Part shown: positions 61,509 through 64,000 of the stretch, piece after piece
How the letters are laid out: each line of letters begins with the position of its first letter
How positions within the stretch are numbered: position 1 is the stretch's first letter
DNA from: JAPOXR01 sp965214695
Lineage (GTDB): Bacteria > Pseudomonadota > Alphaproteobacteria > Rhodobacterales > Rhodobacteraceae
Length of the DNA stretch: 64,000 bases
Direction of reading: 5' to 3'
NCBI GenBank assembly: GCA_965214695.1
Contig: OZ243967.1
Location: 62,001 to 126,000 of the forward strand
The notes under the pieces: generated by a model
Database searches by the model: none
Told to the model about the DNA's origin: nothing
What the model saw: only the letters and a program-made list of their open reading frames with translations
Translations under genes and position numbers: made by a program

Positions 61509-63179
61509 ATGGTAACGGATATCGAAATCGCACGTGATGCCAGCAAGAAGCCGATCCAGGAAATTGGGGCCAGGCTGGGGATCGCCTCCGAACATTTGGT
61601 GCCATTCGGCCACGACAAGGCCAAGGTGTCATCTGGCTTCATCGAGTCGGTGCAGGGGAATGAAGACGGGAATTTGATCCTGGTCACGGCGATCAACCCG
61701 ACGCCAGCCGGCGAGGGCAAGACCACGACAACGGTGGGTCTTGGCGATGCCCTGAATCGAATCGGCAAGAACGCGGCGATCTGCATCCGGGAAGCGTCAC
61801 TGGGTCCCTGTTTCGGCATGAAGGGCGGCGCCGCCGGCGGCGGCCATGCCCAGGTCGTGCCCATGGAGGACATGAACCTCCATTTTACCGGCGATTTCCA
61901 TGCCATAACTTCGGCCCATAACCTGTTGTCGGCGATGATCGACAACCACATCTACTGGGGCAACAAGCAGGAAATCGACCTGCGCCGTGTTGCCTGGCGA
62001 CGGGTCATGGACATGAATGACCGGGCGCTGCGGCAGATCACCTGCAGCCTCGGCGGGGTTGCCAACGGCTTTCCGAGAGAGGCTGGCTTCGACATCACGG
62101 TGGCGTCGGAGGTCATGGCCATATTGTGCCTGTCATCCGATCTGGACGACCTCCAGCGGCGCCTCGGCGATATTATCGTGGCCTACCGCCGGGACCGTTC
62201 ACCAGTCCTGTGCCGCGACATCAACGCCGACGGTGCGATGACGGTTCTGCTGCAGCAGGCCATTCAGCCGAACCTCGTGCAGACGCTCGAGAACAACCCG
62301 GCATTTGTCCATGGCGGACCGTTTGCCAATATCGCCCATGGCTGCAATTCGGTCATTGCAACCAGGACCGCACTCAAGCTTGCCGATTACGTGGTGACGG
62401 AAGCCGGGTTCGGCGCCGATCTCGGGGCCGAGAAATTCCTGGACATCAAGTGCCGGCAGGCCGGTTTGTCGCCGCGGGCGGTAGTCCTCGTGGCCACGAT
62501 CAGGGCGCTGAAGATGAATGGCGGCGTTGCCCGGACCGATCTTGGCGAGGAGAATGTCGGGGCAGTGGAGCGAGGTTGCGCCAATCTGGGCCGCCATATC
62601 GAGAATATCCGCAAGTTCGGCCTGCCGCCGGTGGTTGCGATCAATCACTTCGTGTCCGATACCGATGCCGAGGTTGAGGCGGTCCGCGCCTATGCCGGCG
62701 AGCAGGGGGCCGAGGCCGTCCTGTGTCGGCATTGGGCATTGGGGTCGGCGGGTACCGAGGATTTGGCCCGCAAGGTGGTCGAAGTTGTCGACGCCAAGAA
62801 GGCGGATTACCGGCCGATCTACCCGTCGGAGATGGGGCTGTTTGAAAAGATCGAGACGGTGGCAAGGGAGATATACCGGGCCAGGGAAGTGGCCGCCGAC
62901 GGAAAGATCCGCGACCAGCTGCGACTCTGGGAAGAGGCGGGACATGGCAATCTGCCGGTGTGCATGGCCAAGACGCAATACAGCTTCTCGACCGATCCGG
63001 GCAGGCTTGGGGCGCCGGTGGATCATGTCGTGCCGATTCGGGAGGTGCGGATATCGGCCGGTGCCGGCTTCATCGTGGCCATCTGTGGTGAAATCATGAC
63101 CATGCCCGGTCTTCCGAGGATGCCGGCTGCCGAGTCGATCAGGCTCAATGCGGCTGGCGAGGTTGAGGGGCTATTCTGA
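61509..63179 (+). CDS. fhs: formate--tetrahydrofolate ligase
   Basis: The 556-residue protein makes 10-formyl-THF from formate, THF and ATP. The P-loop TPAGEGKTTTTVGLGDAL, SLGPCFGMKGGAAGGGHAQV, the HAITSAHNLLSAMIDNH segment and FGADLGAEKFLDIKCR are fully conserved. I chose the ATG at 61509; the frame is open further upstream into the previous gene. It would channel formate from oxalate breakdown into one-carbon metabolism. Confidence 0.97.
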   Translation: MVTDIEIARDASKKPIQEIGARLGIASEHLVPFGHDKAKVSSGFIESVQGNEDGNLILVTAINPTPAGEGKTTTTVGLGDALNRIGKNAAICIREASLGPCFGMKGGAAGGGHAQVVPMEDMNLHFTGDFHAITSAHNLLSAMIDNHIYWGNKQEIDLRRVAWRRVMDMNDRALRQITCSLGGVANGFPREAGFDITVASEVMAILCLSSDLDDLQRRLGDIIVAYRRDRSPVLCRDINADGAMTVLLQQAIQPNLVQTLENNPAFVHGGPFANIAHGCNSVIATRTALKLADYVVTEAGFGADLGAEKFLDIKCRQAGLSPRAVVLVATIRALKMNGGVARTDLGEENVGAVERGCANLGRHIENIRKFGLPPVVAINHFVSDTDAEVEAVRAYAGEQGAEAVLCRHWALGSAGTEDLARKVVEVVDAKKADYRPIYPSEMGLFEKIETVAREIYRAREVAADGKIRDQLRLWEEAGHGNLPVCMAKTQYSFSTDPGRLGAPVDHVVPIREVRISAGAGFIVAICGEIMTMPGLPRMPAAESIRLNAAGEVEGLF

Positions 63180-63334
63180 GCTTCGCCGGGGCCGGGAAAA
63201 GGGAGAGATTTTGAGGTGCGGGTCCAGTACTGACGGGAAACCGCCAGACCTGCAAAAGAACAAGAAGCCGCACGGTAGCGGACTGCAAAGGGGCGCCGAC
63301 TTTACGGTGCCCGACAATCAAGAGGAGAAAGACA

Positions 63335-64000
63335 ATGGACAGACTGAGAAAATTGGCCCTAGGCACCGCGGTGATTGGCGCCGCGTTGGTGACCGGGGGT
63401 GCCCAGGCATTCGAGCCAACCAAGCCGATCGACTTCATCATCATGGCCGGAAAGGGCGGCGGTGCCGACAAGATGGCACGACTCATGCAGTCGATCGTGG
63501 AGTCCAACGACCTTGCCGGTCGTCCGCTGGTTCCAACCAACAAGAGTGGCGGTTCCGGTGCCGAGGCGCTGGTAGCCATGAAGAGTGCAGCCGATCCGGA
63601 TCACGCCATCATGGTGACATTGAACTCGTTCTTCACCACGCCGCTCCGGCAGCCCGGCCTGGAGGTCGACATCATGACTTTTGCGCCGGTCGGACGAATG
63701 GCGGAGGACACCTTCGTGCTGTGGGTCCACAAGGATGAGGGAATCTCGACATTCGAGGAATTCCTGGCCGAGGCCAAGGCCCGCGGTTCCGGATGGGTCA
63801 TGGGCGGAACCGGCAGCGCCCAGGAAGACGAGATCATAACCAACTATCTCAATGACAGCTTTGGTCTCGACATCAAGTACATCCCCTACAAGGGCGGCGG
63901 CGCCGTGGCCAAGGATTTGGCCGGCAAGCAGATCCACTCGTCGGTCAACAACCCGTCGGAGGCGCTTGGCTTCTACGAGTCGGGTGACGTGGTTCCGCTG
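63335..64000 (+). CDS. TctC-type tripartite tricarboxylate transporter substrate-binding protein (3' end outside window)
   Basis: From ATG 63335 behind AGGAG the frame is open for 222 codons to the edge. A signal peptide (RKLALGTAVIGAALVTGGAQA) is followed by KPIDFIIMAGKGGGADKMAR and later IKYIPYKGGGAVAKDLAG, the two ligand-binding loops of TctC periplasmic proteins. Its position after fhs suggests uptake of oxalate or a related acid. The membrane parts TctA and TctB would lie beyond the window. Confidence 0.88.
   Translation, partial: MDRLRKLALGTAVIGAALVTGGAQAFEPTKPIDFIIMAGKGGGADKMARLMQSIVESNDLAGRPLVPTNKSGGSGAEALVAMKSAADPDHAIMVTLNSFFTTPLRQPGLEVDIMTFAPVGRMAEDTFVLWVHKDEGISTFEEFLAEAKARGSGWVMGGTGSAQEDEIITNYLNDSFGLDIKYIPYKGGGAVAKDLAGKQIHSSVNNPSEALGFYESGDVVPL

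Noticed and set aside
1..64000. CRISPR array, tRNA or rRNA genes
   Set aside because: No regularly spaced identical repeats beyond the short IS21-type ones, and no tRNA-like cloverleaf or rRNA stretches, were seen by eye; a dedicated search would be needed to exclude tRNAs completely.

Overview
The window is GC-rich DNA from an alphaproteobacterium, probably Rhodospirillales-like. The evidence is the gene order coxB-ctaB-ctaG-coxC-surf1-thrC-M16 peptidase-GNAT, the mtnP-apt and lysC-ptsP pairs, the alphaproteobacterial DUF1467 and DUF1178 proteins, and an oxalate/formyl-CoA cluster. No rRNA, tRNA or CRISPR array was seen. All assignments come from reading the sequence without database searches.

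Layout. 1-1.7 kb: the start of a Rieske oxygenase and a class III aminotransferase. 2.2-18.3 kb: a mobile/defence island. It holds a DUF4143-type ATPase interrupted by an in-frame stop, an intact IS256-family element with an 8-bp target duplication, a tyrosine recombinase, IS21 remnants, two copies of a ~1 kb IS110-derived unit with identical ends, a two-gene methyltransferase + PLD-helicase system, and an antitoxin without its toxin. 18.4-48.7 kb: mostly core genome. This covers DUF1467, methylmalonyl-CoA epimerase, topA, a TonB receptor, a trypsin-like protease, an EamA transporter, tldD, the aa3-oxidase operon (without coxA), thrC, an M16 peptidase, an FAD oxidase, an acyl-CoA ligase, apt/mtnP, an SGNH hydrolase, and lysC-ptsP. 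48.7-54.4 kb: an accessory stretch with transposase fragments, a CoiA-like gene with an amber stop, brnTA, a Nudix hydrolase and a decayed Phd/PIN module. 54.4-64 kb: an oxalate / C1 cluster of SucCD-like ligase, FCD-type GntR regulator, oxalyl-CoA decarboxylase-like enzyme, formyl-CoA:oxalate CoA-transferase (frc), formyltransferase, formate-THF ligase (fhs) and a TctC binding protein cut by the window edge.

The most striking system is at 8.1-16 kb. The methyltransferase gene (minus strand, 8920-12630) ends tail-to-tail with a promoterless plus-strand cassette (8151-8948) that encodes an alternative C-terminal target-recognition domain. The two share a perfect 142-bp inverted repeat (8204-8345 and 9511-9652) placed exactly where the variable C-terminus begins, and in the same reading frame. 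Inversion between the repeats would exchange the C-terminal ~200 residues. This is the architecture of a phase-variable specificity switch, and a tyrosine recombinase about 2 kb away is a candidate invertase.

A second theme is gene decay in the accessory parts. There are three in-frame stop codons, two frameshifts, a nonautonomous IS110 derivative, and two toxin-antitoxin loci in which the toxin is lost or broken.
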